Shown piece by piece: positions 44,256-52,359 of a stretch of DNA of 64,000 nt. This stretch comes from Candidatus Anaerostipes avistercoris (GTDB lineage Bacteria; Bacillota; Clostridia; Lachnospirales; Lachnospiraceae): positions 40,379 through 104,378 of the forward strand of contig DWWD01000016.1 of assembly GCA_019119895.1 (NCBI GenBank), written 5' to 3'. The notes beneath the pieces were generated by a model. The model saw only the letters and a program-made list of their open reading frames with translations, was not told the origin of the DNA and did no database searches. The position numbers and the translations under genes are program-made. Position 1 is the stretch's first letter, and each line of letters opens with the position of its first letter.

Positions 44256-44408
44256 GCTGTTTAAAACAGCGGAAACAACAAAGAAGAGTATCCACTCTCA
44301 CCTTAGCACGAAGGATGATAGCAGTGACTTGGGTTAATATTTAAGAATATGATATTATGATCATGCTTGAATTTACGTGGATAGTCTCAAGACTGTCCAC
44401 TTTTTTCT
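44256..44408 (+). ncRNA. L20-type ribosomal protein leader of infC-rpmI-rplT
   Basis: The untranslated leader contains conserved-looking blocks (ACTCTCACCTTAGCAC; GTGACTTGGGTTA) and ends in an intrinsic terminator at 44377-44406 (GTGGATAGTC / GACTGTCCAC then TTTTTT) well before infC. This is the arrangement of L20 autoregulatory leaders in Firmicutes, where excess L20 promotes premature termination. Assignment rests on position and pattern memory, not on a covariance search. The 309 bp between panF and infC contain no other gene. Confidence 0.72.
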
Positions 44409-44474
44409 TGAGTTAAAAGTTTGGGAGTATGGATTGCTGATGCAGGAACACATGTATTTATGGAGGTGTAGATT

Positions 44475-44984
44475 ATTAGCGATTTAATGGTAAACGGACA
44501 GATTAGAGACAAGGAAGTACGTCTGATATCCACAAACGGAGAACAGCTTGGAATCATGTCCGCAAGGGAAGCACAGAAACTGGCTGATGAAGCCGGACTG
44601 GATCTTGTAAAAATTTCACCAAAGGCAAAACCACCGGTGTGCAAGATTATCGATTACGGAAAGTATAAATATGAACAGACCCGTAAAGAAAAACTTGCAA
44701 AGAAGAAGCAGAAGGTGATTGACATCAAGGAAGTGCGTATGTCACCGAATATTGATACCAATGACCTGAACACGAAGATCAATCATGCACGGAAATTCCT
44801 GGCAAAGGGGGCAAGAGTGAAAGTAACACTTCGCTTCCGCGGGAGAGAACTTGCGCATGTAAATTCCAGCAAAGGAATTCTTGATGATTTTGCCAAAGCG
44901 CTGGAAGATGTAGCAGTAATCGATAAGAAGCCGAAATTTGAAGGAAGAAGCATGACTATGTTTTTGGCTCCAAAGAGCAACTAG
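44475..44984 (+). CDS. infC: Translation initiation factor IF-3, apparent ATT start
   Basis: Core sequence NGQIRDKEVRLISTNGEQLGIMSAREA, linker and C-terminal domain (RGRELAHVNSSKGILDDF) are typical IF3. The ORF-track ATG at 44487 is 20 nt from GGAGGTG (44462-44468), too far. The ATT at 44475 lies 6 nt after that RBS and gives an N-terminus (M)SDLMVNGQIRD close to relatives. IF3 genes are known to use rare ATT starts for self-regulation, because IF3 rejects non-canonical starts. About 169 aa. First gene of infC-rpmI-rplT. Confidence 0.85.
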   Translation: MSDLMVNGQIRDKEVRLISTNGEQLGIMSAREAQKLADEAGLDLVKISPKAKPPVCKIIDYGKYKYEQTRKEKLAKKKQKVIDIKEVRMSPNIDTNDLNTKINHARKFLAKGARVKVTLRFRGRELAHVNSSKGILDDFAKALEDVAVIDKKPKFEGRSMTMFLAPKSN

Positions 44985-45048
44985 CAGGCAGGAGCCGATA
45001 GAATTCGAGTGATGAGTAGATACAGGAAGAATAAAGGAGGAAATCATC

Positions 45049-45246
45049 ATGCCAAAAATGAAGACTTGCAGAGCAGCTGCGAAAAGATTTAAAAAGACAG
45101 GAACAGGAAAATTAAAGAGAAATAAGGCATACAAGAGCCATATCTTAACAAAGAAATCTCCTAAGAGAAAGAGAAACTTAAGAAAAGCTGCAATGACAGA
45201 TGCAACAAACGAGAAGAATATGAAGAAGATTTTACCATATCTGTAG
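45049..45246 (+). CDS. rpmI: Ribosomal protein L35
   Basis: 65 aa, highly basic: [20 protein letters not shown] and the [20 protein letters not shown] block identify bL35. A 50S component. RBS GGAGG; between infC and rplT as in nearly all bacteria. Confidence 0.97.
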   Translation: MPKMKTCRAAAKRFKKTGTGKLKRNKAYKSHILTKKSPKRKRNLRKAAMTDATNEKNMKKILPYL

Positions 45247-45279
45247 AGTGATTGGATTGTTAAGGAGGAAACATAAGAA

Positions 45280-45636
45280 ATGGCAAGAATTAAAGGCGGA
45301 GTAAACGCAAAGAAAAAACATAACAGAGTATTAAAGCTGGCAAAAGGATACAGAGGAGCCAGATCTAAACAGTATAGAGTAGCAAAACAGTCTGTCATGA
45401 GAGCATTAACAAGCTCTTATGCAGGAAGAAAACAGAGAAAACGTCAGTTCAGACAGTTATGGATTGCGCGTATCAACGCTGCAGCAAGAATGAACGGACT
45501 TTCTTACAGCAAATTAATGCATGGATTAAAATTAGCAGATGTTGAGATCAACAGAAAGATGTTATCTGAAATGGCGATCAGCGAGCCGGATGCGTTTGCA
45601 GCATTAGTTGAAGTTGCAAAAGGAAAACTGGCTTAA
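45280..45636 (+). CDS. rplT: Ribosomal protein L20
   Basis: 118 aa, [26 protein letters not shown] and [20 protein letters not shown] are diagnostic bL20. A 50S assembly protein and likely the autorepressor acting on the leader upstream of infC. RBS AGGAGG. Rich in common codons, as for ribosomal proteins. Confidence 0.97.
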   Translation: MARIKGGVNAKKKHNRVLKLAKGYRGARSKQYRVAKQSVMRALTSSYAGRKQRKRQFRQLWIARINAAARMNGLSYSKLMHGLKLADVEINRKMLSEMAISEPDAFAALVEVAKGKLA

Positions 45637-45670
45637 TTTACATCGGCGGAAATAAAAGCGAATGATAATG

Positions 45671-45706
45671 ATATCCCTGGTGTTATTACCGGGGGTATTT
45701 TATTTT
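45671..45706 (+). terminator. Terminator of infC-rpmI-rplT
   Basis: 11-bp stem ATATCCCTGGT / ACCGGGGGTAT (with wobbles), 6-nt loop, then TTTATTTT. Beyond it, 45707-45930 is very AT-rich with no gene, perhaps acting as an UP-type region for the next promoter. Confidence 0.8.
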
Positions 45707-45931
45707 GAAAAACTGAAGAGAAATTCCTTTTTTTAAAAGAAAATACAATTTTTGACATATTTTTGATACATTTTATAAAAATTTATAAAAAGTTTATATT
45801 TGTTTAAACATGTATTTTTTTTAATAATTGTCAGAAAAAAGACGGATTTGTGAATTATATAAGAAAGATTTCTGAAAATACTATGTCAAAATCAAGGATT
45901 TTGGACGAAAAGTTACGAAAGCAATTCAAAT

Positions 45932-45948
45932 GTTACAAAAATATTACA
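45932..45948 (-). promoter_or_regulatory. WalR-like box
   Basis: Read on the minus strand, TGTAAT-ATTTT-TGTAAC matches the WalR consensus TGTWAH-N5-TGTWAH exactly. It is centred about 61 bp upstream of the predicted transcription start of the NlpC/P60 gene, a plausible activating position. Confidence 0.55.
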
Positions 45949-45966
45949 AAAATTTTTAAAAAAAGG

Positions 45967-45994
45967 TTGACATGAAAGATGAGCGTGGTATAAT
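45967..45994 (+). promoter_or_regulatory. Strong promoter of NlpC/P60 gene
   Basis: Consensus TTGACA (45967-45972), 16-bp spacer, consensus TATAAT (45989-45994) with TGg extended -10. Expect high expression; start near 46001. Confidence 0.85.
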
Positions 45995-46043
45995 ACAAAA
46001 CGTATTCAAGTTAACAGAATTGTAACAACTTAGGAGGAATATA

Positions 46044-47213
46044 ATGATTATCAAGAAAATGAGACTGTCAATGGCAGTTGTTACTTTAGCAGGAACAGTG
46101 CTTGCAACAACACCAGTCGCAGCAGCAGGAGATAATTCTGCCAGCGATAACAGCAAGGCTCAGTCTGAAAGTAAATATGAAAATAAGGCAGTAGCAGACG
46201 TTCGTTCAAATACAACTCTGAACATCAGAAAAGAGGGAAGCCTCGATTCAGAAATCGTTGGAAAGATGAAAAAAGGAAACATCGCTACTGTAGTTGAAAA
46301 AGGAAGCGAATGGACAAAGGTTAAATCCGGAGACGTTACAGGATACGTAAAGAATGATTATCTGGTATTTGACAATGACATTGAAGAGTATGCAAAAGAT
46401 AATGTAAAACAGGTAGCAAAAGTTAATACAGAAACTCTTCGTGTAAGAGAAAAAGCTACAACAGACTCTGACATTATCGATTTAGTTGGTGAGGGAGATA
46501 CCTATACAGTTAACAATCAGAATGATGAATGGGTGAAAGTCAGTGTAGACGGAGAGACAGGATATCTTTCAAAAGACTATACAGAACTTGATTATTCATT
46601 CGGAAATGCTAAATCTATGGCTGAAATCCGTGCAGAACAGAAAGCAAAAGAAGAAGCGGCAGCAGCTCAGGCAGCAGCGGACAACACAAGTTCTTCTGCA
46701 GCAAGCAGCACAAGCTCTTCTGCATCTACAGCAAGCAGCAGCACAAGCTCAAGAAGAAGAACGAGCTCTTCTACAAGCAGAAGCACAGCGGCAAGCAGCT
46801 CAAGCTCTTACAGTTCTTCATCTTCTACAACATCTGGATCTGCTACAGGTTCCAGCATTGCAAGCTATGCAAGACAGTTTGTTGGTAACCCATACCGCTA
46901 TGGCGGAACAAGCTTAACAAATGGTGCAGACTGCTCAGGATTCGTTATGTCAGTATATGCTCACTTTGGATACAGTCTGAATCGTACATCCAGCGCACAG
47001 GCAAGCAATGGTGTTGCAGTATCAACAAGCAACCTTCAGCCAGGAGACTTATTATTCTACGGAAGCGGCGGAGGAATCAACCACGTAGCTATCTACATTG
47101 GCGGAGGACAGGTTGTACACGCAAGTAATTCCGCTCCATATCCAAAAGGAGGAATTAAAATCTCCAGCGCCTTCTACAGAACTCCTGTATGCGCAAGAAG
47201 AATTGTTAGATAA
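46044..47213 (+). CDS. Secreted SH3/NlpC-P60 peptidoglycan hydrolase
   Basis: 389 aa. Signal peptide ~1-31 (MRLSMAVVTLAGTVLATTPVAAA), two bacterial SH3 domains (~49-105, LNIRKEGSLDSEIVGKM; ~117-175, LRVREKATTDSDIIDL), a long Ser/Thr/Ala low-complexity linker (~205-275) and a C-terminal NlpC/P60 domain. Catalytic C297 (GADCSGF) and His (GGINHVAIYIG) are present, with a third polar residue in VVHASN. It should cut D-Glu/diamino-acid peptide bonds in the wall. Stands alone behind a strong promoter with a WalR-like site, as for growth-linked hydrolases. Confidence 0.92.
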   Translation: MIIKKMRLSMAVVTLAGTVLATTPVAAAGDNSASDNSKAQSESKYENKAVADVRSNTTLNIRKEGSLDSEIVGKMKKGNIATVVEKGSEWTKVKSGDVTGYVKNDYLVFDNDIEEYAKDNVKQVAKVNTETLRVREKATTDSDIIDLVGEGDTYTVNNQNDEWVKVSVDGETGYLSKDYTELDYSFGNAKSMAEIRAEQKAKEEAAAAQAAADNTSSSAASSTSSSASTASSSTSSRRRTSSSTSRSTAASSSSSYSSSSSTTSGSATGSSIASYARQFVGNPYRYGGTSLTNGADCSGFVMSVYAHFGYSLNRTSSAQASNGVAVSTSNLQPGDLLFYGSGGGINHVAIYIGGGQVVHASNSAPYPKGGIKISSAFYRTPVCARRIVR

Positions 47214-47238
47214 TAAAACAATTGAACATAAGATAAGC

Positions 47239-47272
47239 AATCGGCAGAGTATTGAACTCTGCCGATTTTTTG
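47239..47272 (+). terminator. Terminator of NlpC/P60 gene
   Basis: 12-bp perfect stem AATCGGCAGAGT / ACTCTGCCGATT, 5-nt loop, then TTTTT. Confidence 0.88.
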
Positions 47273-47365
47273 TTGGCGATACGCCTGGAGAGCGGCTGCT
47301 ATGCCTGCATGATTTTAACTAAAATGAATGATAGATCCGGCGCCACTGGGAAACGAGAAACCGGG

Positions 47366-47413
47366 CCCGCTTTCTCCGGAGAAGGAAGATCAGTCTCCGG
47401 AGAAGAAAGCGGC
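47366..47413. other. Long GC-rich hairpin in gene-free region
   Basis: CCGCTTTCT + CCGGAGA pairs with TCTCCGG + AGAAAGCGG around an 11-nt loop with a 3-nt bulge. No T tract follows and no start codon is nearby. The surrounding 47273-47629 has no gene; near the XRE start it carries TACTA-AAA-TAGTA (47591-47603), a possible autoregulatory operator. Confidence 0.5.
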
Positions 47414-47629
47414 AGGGGAAAAATATGATGAAAAATAGAATAATATATTTCTTTCTGATATACATGACGTGACTACCTCACATATGAGAATAAAAGGGAT
47501 AATAGTTATTTTTATTTTATCAAAAAGTCGAAAACTAGTCTATAAGAATATAAGATATTCTATTAGTTTATTATTTGCGGCTCTGTTTCATACTAAAATA
47601 GTACCAATGGGAAGAAACGGAGAGATGGC

Positions 47630-47995
47630 ATGGAGATTAATTATAAGGCATTGGGTGAACGGATTCGGAAAATAAGAAAAGTAGAAGGCATGACACAGGA
47701 ATATCTGGCGGAGAAGCTGGAGATTTCAACTCAGCACATGTCAAATATAGAAAATGCGTCTAAGAAGCCGTCTCTTGCCCTGCTCATGGATCTCGCAGAG
47801 CTTCTGGGAGTCACTCTGGATGAATTGCTGGCGGACAGCTATCCAAAGGAGAAGAATGGGGACGCCCTTTATACGGAGACAGAAATGATTCTTGAGCGGT
47901 GCAGTGCAAAAGAGAGAAAGATTGCCGTTGAGATGCTGGAAGCCCTGGTAAGCAGCATGATCAGGAACAGAGGAGAAGATAAGGAAGAGGAATAA
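47630..47995 (+). CDS. XRE-family HTH transcriptional regulator
   Basis: 121 aa. N-terminal Cro/CI-type helix-turn-helix (LGERIRKIRKVEGMTQEYLAEKLEISTQHMSNIENASKKPS, quoted in part: MTQEYLAEKLEISTQHMSN) then a short helical C-terminus (ILERCSAKERKIAVEMLEAL). Resembles the small chromosomal XRE regulators common in Lachnospiraceae; no toxin or phage gene is adjacent. Target unknown, probably its own promoter. Ends just before a bidirectional terminator. Confidence 0.88.
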   Translation: MEINYKALGERIRKIRKVEGMTQEYLAEKLEISTQHMSNIENASKKPSLALLMDLAELLGVTLDELLADSYPKEKNGDALYTETEMILERCSAKERKIAVEMLEALVSSMIRNRGEDKEEE

Positions 47996-48013
47996 AATAT
48001 ATTTTTTTATACA

Positions 48014-48047
48014 ACAAAAAAACCAGCACATTCCATGCTGGTTTTTC
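48014..48047. terminator. Bidirectional terminator between XRE gene and tRNAs
   Basis: Stem AAAAACCAGCA / TGCTGGTTTTT with a 7-nt loop, flanked by A and T tracts; serves the XRE gene (+) and the tRNA-Leu unit (-). Confidence 0.85.
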
Positions 48048-48051
48048 TTAA

Positions 48052-48135
48052 TGCCGATGGCGAGATTCGAACTCGCACGAGCATACACTCACTGCGACCT
48101 GAACACAGCGCGTCTGCCAATTCCGCCACATCGGC
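48052..48135 (-). tRNA. tRNA-Leu (anticodon CAG)
   Basis: 84-nt class II tRNA on the minus strand. Acceptor GCCGATG pairs with CATCGGC plus discriminator A; D-arm GCGGAATTGGCAGACGC; anticodon stem CTGTG/CGCAG with loop TTCAGGT (anticodon CAG); variable arm; T-arm GCGAG-TTCGAAT-CTCGC. No encoded CCA. It reads CUG, a frequent Leu codon in this window. Confidence 0.95.
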
Positions 48136-48139
48136 AAAG

Positions 48140-48224
48140 TGCAGTTGAGGGGACTTGAACCCCTACCCAGTTAACCCGGACTAGATCCTTAGTCTAGCGC
48201 GTATGCCAATTCCGCCACAACTGC
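48140..48224 (-). tRNA. tRNA-Leu (anticodon AAG)
   Basis: 85-nt class II tRNA on the minus strand. Acceptor GCAGTTG / CAACTGC plus discriminator A; D-arm GCGGAATTGGCATACGC; anticodon stem CTAGA/TCTAG with loop CTAAGGA, so positions 34-36 are AAG; T-arm GGGG-TTCAAGT-CCCC. No encoded CCA. A34 in a leucine tRNA is uncommon in bacteria, which usually carry GAG here. Confidence 0.92.
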
Positions 48225-48235
48225 GCAACACAGTT

Positions 48236-48264
48236 ATAATACCATTATCTGAGCGGCATGTCAA
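48236..48264 (-). promoter_or_regulatory. Promoter of the tRNA-Leu pair
   Basis: On the minus strand TTGACA (48264-48259), 17-bp spacer, TATTAT (48241-48236) with TGg extended -10, 11 nt before the AAG tRNA. Confidence 0.8.
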
Positions 48265-48373
48265 CAGTTTTTTTAAAAAACTTTGAAAAACTTTAAAAAA
48301 TATGTAATTTCGCCGCCTCATGGTTTATAATGTACCATATTATGAGAAAAAAGTAAAGGAAAAGGAGAAAAAA

Positions 48374-49276
48374 ATGTTAATAGGATCCCATGTGGGAATG
48401 AAAGGGAAGGAAATGTTCCTTGGTTCTGTGAAAGAGGCTCTTTCCTACGGCGCCAGTACATTTATGGTGTATACAGGAGCTCCGCAAAATACAAGACGCA
48501 AAAAGATTGAGGAACTGAGAATCGAAGAAGGCAGAGAACTGATGAGAGAAAATGGGATGGATATTTTCGTAGTGCATGCCCCGTACATCATTAATCTTGC
48601 CAATACGGTGAAACCGGAGACGTTTCAGCTGGCAGTGGATTTTTTGAGGATAGAGATTAAGAGGACGGCAGCTATGGGAAGCGATATCCTGGTACTGCAT
48701 CCCGGATCTCATGTTGGAGCAGGGACTGACGAGGGAATCGCCCAGATCATCCGCGGGCTGAATCTGGTGCTGGAGGAAGATACGCCGGTAAAGGTCGCGC
48801 TGGAGACCATGGCGGGCAAGGGCAGTGAAATCGGACGGGAATTTGAAGAGCTGGCCCGAATCTACGATGGCGTCCGATATCCGGATAAACTGAGAGTCTG
48901 CTTTGACACCTGTCATGTCAGCGACAGCGGACTGAATGTAAAAGAAGAATTTGACACCGTTATGAATTCCTTTGACCGGATCATAGGAAAGGATCAGATC
49001 AGTGTTTTTCACATCAATGACAGTAAGAATCCGATGGGAGCGGCAAAAGACCGTCATGAGAATCTGGGATTTGGAGAAATCGGATTCGATGCGCTCCGGT
49101 ATGTTGTCAACCACAAAGACTTTGAGGAGGTACCGAAGATTCTTGAGACGCCTTATGTGAAAGAGCCGGATGGAAAGAAATCTTATCCGCCTTACCGGTA
49201 TGAAATTGAGATGCTGAAAACAGGAACCTTCGATCCGAAGATGAAAGAAAGAATACTGGAGGATGCCGGAAAATGA
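48374..49276 (+). CDS. nfo: Deoxyribonuclease IV (AP endonuclease)
   Basis: 300 aa from ATG 48374 with AAAGGAG upstream. Endonuclease IV TIM barrel: [67 protein letters not shown] and [12 protein letters not shown] supply the metal-binding His, Glu and Asp residues. It cleaves at abasic sites in base excision repair. Overlaps the next gene by ATGA. Confidence 0.95.
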   Translation: MLIGSHVGMKGKEMFLGSVKEALSYGASTFMVYTGAPQNTRRKKIEELRIEEGRELMRENGMDIFVVHAPYIINLANTVKPETFQLAVDFLRIEIKRTAAMGSDILVLHPGSHVGAGTDEGIAQIIRGLNLVLEEDTPVKVALETMAGKGSEIGREFEELARIYDGVRYPDKLRVCFDTCHVSDSGLNVKEEFDTVMNSFDRIIGKDQISVFHINDSKNPMGAAKDRHENLGFGEIGFDALRYVVNHKDFEEVPKILETPYVKEPDGKKSYPPYRYEIEMLKTGTFDPKMKERILEDAGK

Positions 49277-49953
49277 AAGTAACATTTATTGAACATAGTG
49301 GATTTTCAGTGGAAATAGAGCGAGCGGTGCTGTTATTTGATTATTACAAAGGAACCATACCGCAGTTTCCAAAGAATAAAAGAATTTTTGTATTTGCATC
49401 TCACAGTCATGGAGATCATTATAATACAGAAATCTGGAAATTGAAGGAAGAGTATCCGGATATTACGTATATTCTTTCCGATGATATCCGGCCCAGTGGA
49501 GATGCCGTTCTTATGGGACCTCATGAGATAAAAGAAATCAAAGGAATCCGGGTGAAGACTCTGAAATCCAATGATATGGGCGTAGCATTTCTGGTGGAAG
49601 CCGAGGGAAAAACGATATTCCACGCAGGCGATCTTAACTGGTGGCACTGGAATGGAGAGCCGGATGAGGAGAATGAATATTACAAAAGGACATTCCAGGA
49701 GGAAATCGGGCGTCTGGAAGGAGTTTCCATTGATGTTGCCTTTATGCTCCTGGATCCGAGACAGGAAGATAAGTACTGCTGGGGAATGAATTACTTTCTG
49801 GAGAAAATACATCCCCGCATAGTATTCCCGATGCACTGCTTCGGCTCTTATAAGATCACAAGGCATTATCTGCGGTGCAGCGATGGGAAACGCTGGAAAG
49901 ATGTGGTATATGAAATTACCAGGCCATCTGAAGAGTTTGTGATCATTGATTAA
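49273..49953 (+). CDS. MBL-fold metal-dependent hydrolase
   Basis: 226 aa with the metallo-beta-lactamase signature SHSHGDH, a later [10 protein letters not shown] metal-binding block and FPMHCFGSY. Resembles the UlaG-like branch, whose substrates are varied. It is translationally coupled to nfo. Its stop overlaps the stop of the convergent deoxyinosine glycosylase gene (TTAA). Confidence 0.87.
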   Translation: MKVTFIEHSGFSVEIERAVLLFDYYKGTIPQFPKNKRIFVFASHSHGDHYNTEIWKLKEEYPDITYILSDDIRPSGDAVLMGPHEIKEIKGIRVKTLKSNDMGVAFLVEAEGKTIFHAGDLNWWHWNGEPDEENEYYKRTFQEEIGRLEGVSIDVAFMLLDPRQEDKYCWGMNYFLEKIHPRIVFPMHCFGSYKITRHYLRCSDGKRWKDVVYEITRPSEEFVIID

Positions 49954-50435
49954 GAAGGGAGAATCACTTTCCAGGCCTCCAGCAGCCGTTCCAGAGAATA
50001 GGAAGCGTTTGCAGGGCTGGTGGAAGGAAGCCGGACAGCCGGACTGCCGGTTACAGGCTCGCAGTATTTTTTATAAAGCTGAAAGGCGGTGCCGCCGTTG
50101 GTGTAAATCTGACGGACTGGCGCTGCTTTTAATATGTGGGAAAAATCGTTCGGAACCGCGTTTTTGATGCTGCTGTCGCTGGAACCGTGGATATCGCAGG
50201 AAGCGATCACATCCCACACAGCGATATGGTGCTTCAGCAGAAAAATCTTCTTGTCCTCTACAGTTTCCGGCAGAGAATCCTCCATCAGAATGGATAAAAC
50301 CTTCCAGAAACGATTTCTCGGATGATGATAAAAAAATCCGGCTTCCCTGGATTTCACAGAGGGAAAAGACCCGAGGATCAGAATTTCAGACTGATGATTA
50401 AAAACAGGGGGAATCTGATGTATAACATGTTCCAT
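49950..50435 (-). CDS. DNA-deoxyinosine glycosylase (UDG superfamily)
   Basis: 161 aa from the ATG at 50435, preceded by AAGGAGCG on the minus strand; the ORF-track start 417 nt further out is rejected. N-terminal block HQIPPVFNHQSEILILGSFPS and SREAGFFYHHPRNRFWKVL fit the TIGR04274-type hypoxanthine-DNA glycosylases, with the C-terminal LPSTSPANASYSLERLLEAW in place of the classical UDG HPSP motif. It should excise deaminated adenine. Next to nfo, it would give substrate to an AP endonuclease. Confidence 0.88.
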   Translation of the reverse strand: MEHVIHQIPPVFNHQSEILILGSFPSVKSREAGFFYHHPRNRFWKVLSILMEDSLPETVEDKKIFLLKHHIAVWDVIASCDIHGSSDSSIKNAVPNDFSHILKAAPVRQIYTNGGTAFQLYKKYCEPVTGSPAVRLPSTSPANASYSLERLLEAWKVILPS

Positions 50436-50523
50436 ATTATGGCGCTCCTTTTTGTCATTTTTTCTCATTGTAGCAGATTTTACGCAAAATTTGTAGAAAG
50501 AGAGCATGCGCCTATACCATTTT

Positions 50524-50556
50524 CTGACAAAGAATTTCCGGCGGCTTTCATATAAT
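50524..50556 (+). promoter_or_regulatory. Possible Spo0A-type promoter of spoIIGA-sigE
   Basis: CTGACA (50524-50529) and consensus TATAAT (50551-50556) are separated by 21 bp. Over-long spacing is the hallmark of the Spo0A-activated spoIIG promoter of Bacillus. TGTAGAA at 50492-50498 differs from the 0A box TGTCGAA at one base. Suggestive only. Confidence 0.45.
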
Positions 50557-50562
50557 GGCAGT

Positions 50563-51354
50563 ATGTTTTTCGTTATGATATTTCTGAGGCAGTGGGCAGT
50601 TCTGGAAATCCTGCTGTTCATGGTCAGCAAAGCATTGAAACAAAACAGCAGCATGTGGAAAGTCACCGTGGCGGCAGCTGCCGGAAGCGCGGCAGGATGT
50701 GCGGCGCTGATGCTTCCGGGAAAAATACTGACCCTGCCTGCCGCTGTCTGGCTTACGGTGCAGATAGGATTTGGCTCCAAATGGAAGAAAAAAATGTATT
50801 TCGCCGGCTGTCTGGCGGCGGGAGCCTTCCTCTGCGGCGGTATATGGACCATGTGCCGTCCTTACATACCAGGCGGAAGCTGGATACTGGGAGGCGTCAT
50901 ATCGGCAGCTGCTCTCTGGGGCTTTTACAGGTTTTTCTGGAGAGATGTGCTGCGGCAGAAGGATTTCCTGTATGATGTTTCCTTTACCTGGAAAGGAAGG
51001 AGAATCCGGGTCTGCGGTTTTGCCGATACAGGAAATTTTCTTTATGAGCCGGCAGGAAGGATGCCGGTTTCCGTGCTGGAAGCCTCTGTCCTGCAGAAAT
51101 ATTATGAGGAATCGTTGGAACATCTGACGGAAAAACATGATGGAAATGGAATCCGGATGATTCCGTATCACTCTGTGGGCAGAAAACGCGGCATTATGAC
51201 AGGTATTATCGTTGATGACATCGAAATTTCCGGAAAAGACGGGAAAATTCAGGTGGAAAAGGGGGTGATTGGGATCTCAGAAGAGCCGTTATCGGAAAAG
51301 GGAGTGTATCAGCTTCTGCTTCATCCGGATTTGATGAAATATGGGAGGTTGTAA
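50563..51354 (+). CDS. spoIIGA: Sigma-E processing peptidase SpoIIGA
   Basis: About 263 aa. Five or so N-terminal membrane segments ([86 protein letters not shown]) precede a C-terminal aspartic-protease half-domain with [11 protein letters not shown], the catalytic D-T-G motif of SpoIIGA. It removes the pro-sequence of SigE in the mother cell on a forespore signal. The start is uncertain: 50563 fits family N-termini but has no clear RBS; the alternative 50506 adds 19 basic residues. Followed directly by sigE. Confidence 0.87.
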   Translation: MFFVMIFLRQWAVLEILLFMVSKALKQNSSMWKVTVAAAAGSAAGCAALMLPGKILTLPAAVWLTVQIGFGSKWKKKMYFAGCLAAGAFLCGGIWTMCRPYIPGGSWILGGVISAAALWGFYRFFWRDVLRQKDFLYDVSFTWKGRRIRVCGFADTGNFLYEPAGRMPVSVLEASVLQKYYEESLEHLTEKHDGNGIRMIPYHSVGRKRGIMTGIIVDDIEISGKDGKIQVEKGVIGISEEPLSEKGVYQLLLHPDLMKYGRL

Positions 51355-51355
51355 T

Positions 51356-52069
51356 GTGCTGAAATTAAAATTAACAAACGGCCGGAAAACTTTTTTCGCA
51401 AGAGGAAATGAGATTCATTATATCGGGGGTGCGGAGATCCTGCCGGCGCCGCTGGAGGCCAGGGAAGAGCAGAGGATGATACATATGCTGGGAACGGCAG
51501 ATGAACCGGAGGCAAGAGCCATGCTGATCGAGAGAAATCTCCGGCTGGTGGTCTATATCGCGAAGAAATTTGACAATACAGGAATCGGTGTGGAAGATCT
51601 GATTTCCATTGGTACCATCGGGCTGATCAAGGCGATCAATACCTTTAATCCGGCAAAGAATATCAAACTGGCAACATATGCGTCCAGATGCATCGAAAAC
51701 GAGATTCTCATGTATCTGAGACGGAATAACAAGACAAGGATGGAAGTGTCCATTGACGAGCCGCTGAATGTGGACTGGGACGGCAATGAACTGCTTTTGT
51801 CCGATATCCTTGGCACCGATGAGGATATCATATACCGGGACCTGGAACATGAAGTGGACCGAAAACTTCTCATGAAGGCCATGACAATCCTTACAGACAG
51901 AGAAAAAAGAATCATTGAACTGAGATTCGGAATCAATCAGAAAAATGGAGAGGAAAAGACGCAGAAGGAGGTGGCGGACATGATGGGAATTTCCCAGTCT
52001 TACATCTCCAGGCTGGAGAAGAAAATCATCAAGCGTCTGAAAAAGGAAATGACGAGGATGGGATGCTGA
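51356..52069 (+). CDS. sigE: Sporulation sigma factor SigE
   Basis: 237 aa starting at GTG 51356, 7 nt after GGGAGG; the ORF-track ATG 51341 is part of the RBS region. N-terminal pro-sequence ([24 protein letters not shown]), then sigma-70 regions 2 ([34 protein letters not shown]..., part) and 4 ([21 protein letters not shown]). It drives early mother-cell genes after cleavage by SpoIIGA, encoded immediately upstream. Shows the organism has endospore genes. Confidence 0.95.
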   Translation: MLKLKLTNGRKTFFARGNEIHYIGGAEILPAPLEAREEQRMIHMLGTADEPEARAMLIERNLRLVVYIAKKFDNTGIGVEDLISIGTIGLIKAINTFNPAKNIKLATYASRCIENEILMYLRRNNKTRMEVSIDEPLNVDWDGNELLLSDILGTDEDIIYRDLEHEVDRKLLMKAMTILTDREKRIIELRFGINQKNGEEKTQKEVADMMGISQSYISRLEKKIIKRLKKEMTRMGC

Positions 52070-52103
52070 AATCATGTATACACGGGGAAATGCCGGACTT
52101 TTG

Positions 52104-52132
52104 TTGACATTTCCCCGGCGCTGTGATATAAA
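52104..52132 (+). promoter_or_regulatory. licT promoter
   Basis: TTGACA (52104-52109), 17-bp spacer, TATAAA (52127-52132) with TGa extended -10. Confidence 0.8.
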
Positions 52133-52162
52133 AATATATAGAAATAAGATAATTGACAGCCG

Positions 52163-52249
52163 GGATTGTTACTGGAGAAGGCGATACCTGGGTTTTACAA
52201 GACAGCATAACAGGATAGATATGCTCTTTTGTAAAACCTGGGTTTTTTT
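52163..52249 (+). promoter_or_regulatory. RAT antiterminator and terminator ahead of licT-type gene
   Basis: GGATTGTTACTGGAGAAGGC...ACC (52163-52191) is a BglG/LicT ribonucleic antiterminator. It overlaps the 5' arm of a terminator: GGTTTTACAA / TTGTAAAACC (52191-52200 / 52229-52238) and TTTTTTT. It implies autoregulation of the antiterminator gene. Confidence 0.85.
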
Positions 52250-52359
52250 ATTTCACAGGATACAGTTTCCCGTGAAATAGAAAATGCTCTGCAGCGACTG
52301 CACTGGAGCGGAAAAGAAATTTATGAAAATCTATGACACAGAAAAAAGAGGAGAATTTT

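Noticed and set aside
46588-46917. ORF of 109 aa rich in Gln/Ala
   Set aside because: An out-of-frame shadow of the Ser-rich linker of the NlpC/P60 protein.
47630-47995. Antitoxin of a toxin-antitoxin pair or phage repressor
   Set aside because: No small toxin, phage or conjugative gene lies on either side; it stands as a single gene before a terminator.
48052-48224. Integration (att) site at the tRNA-Leu genes
   Set aside because: tRNA 3' ends are often integration targets, but no integrase or repeated tRNA end is found in the window.
50436-50852. 139-residue N-terminal extension of the deoxyinosine glycosylase ORF
   Set aside because: It lies antisense to spoIIGA, and the family N-terminus with RBS is at 50435.
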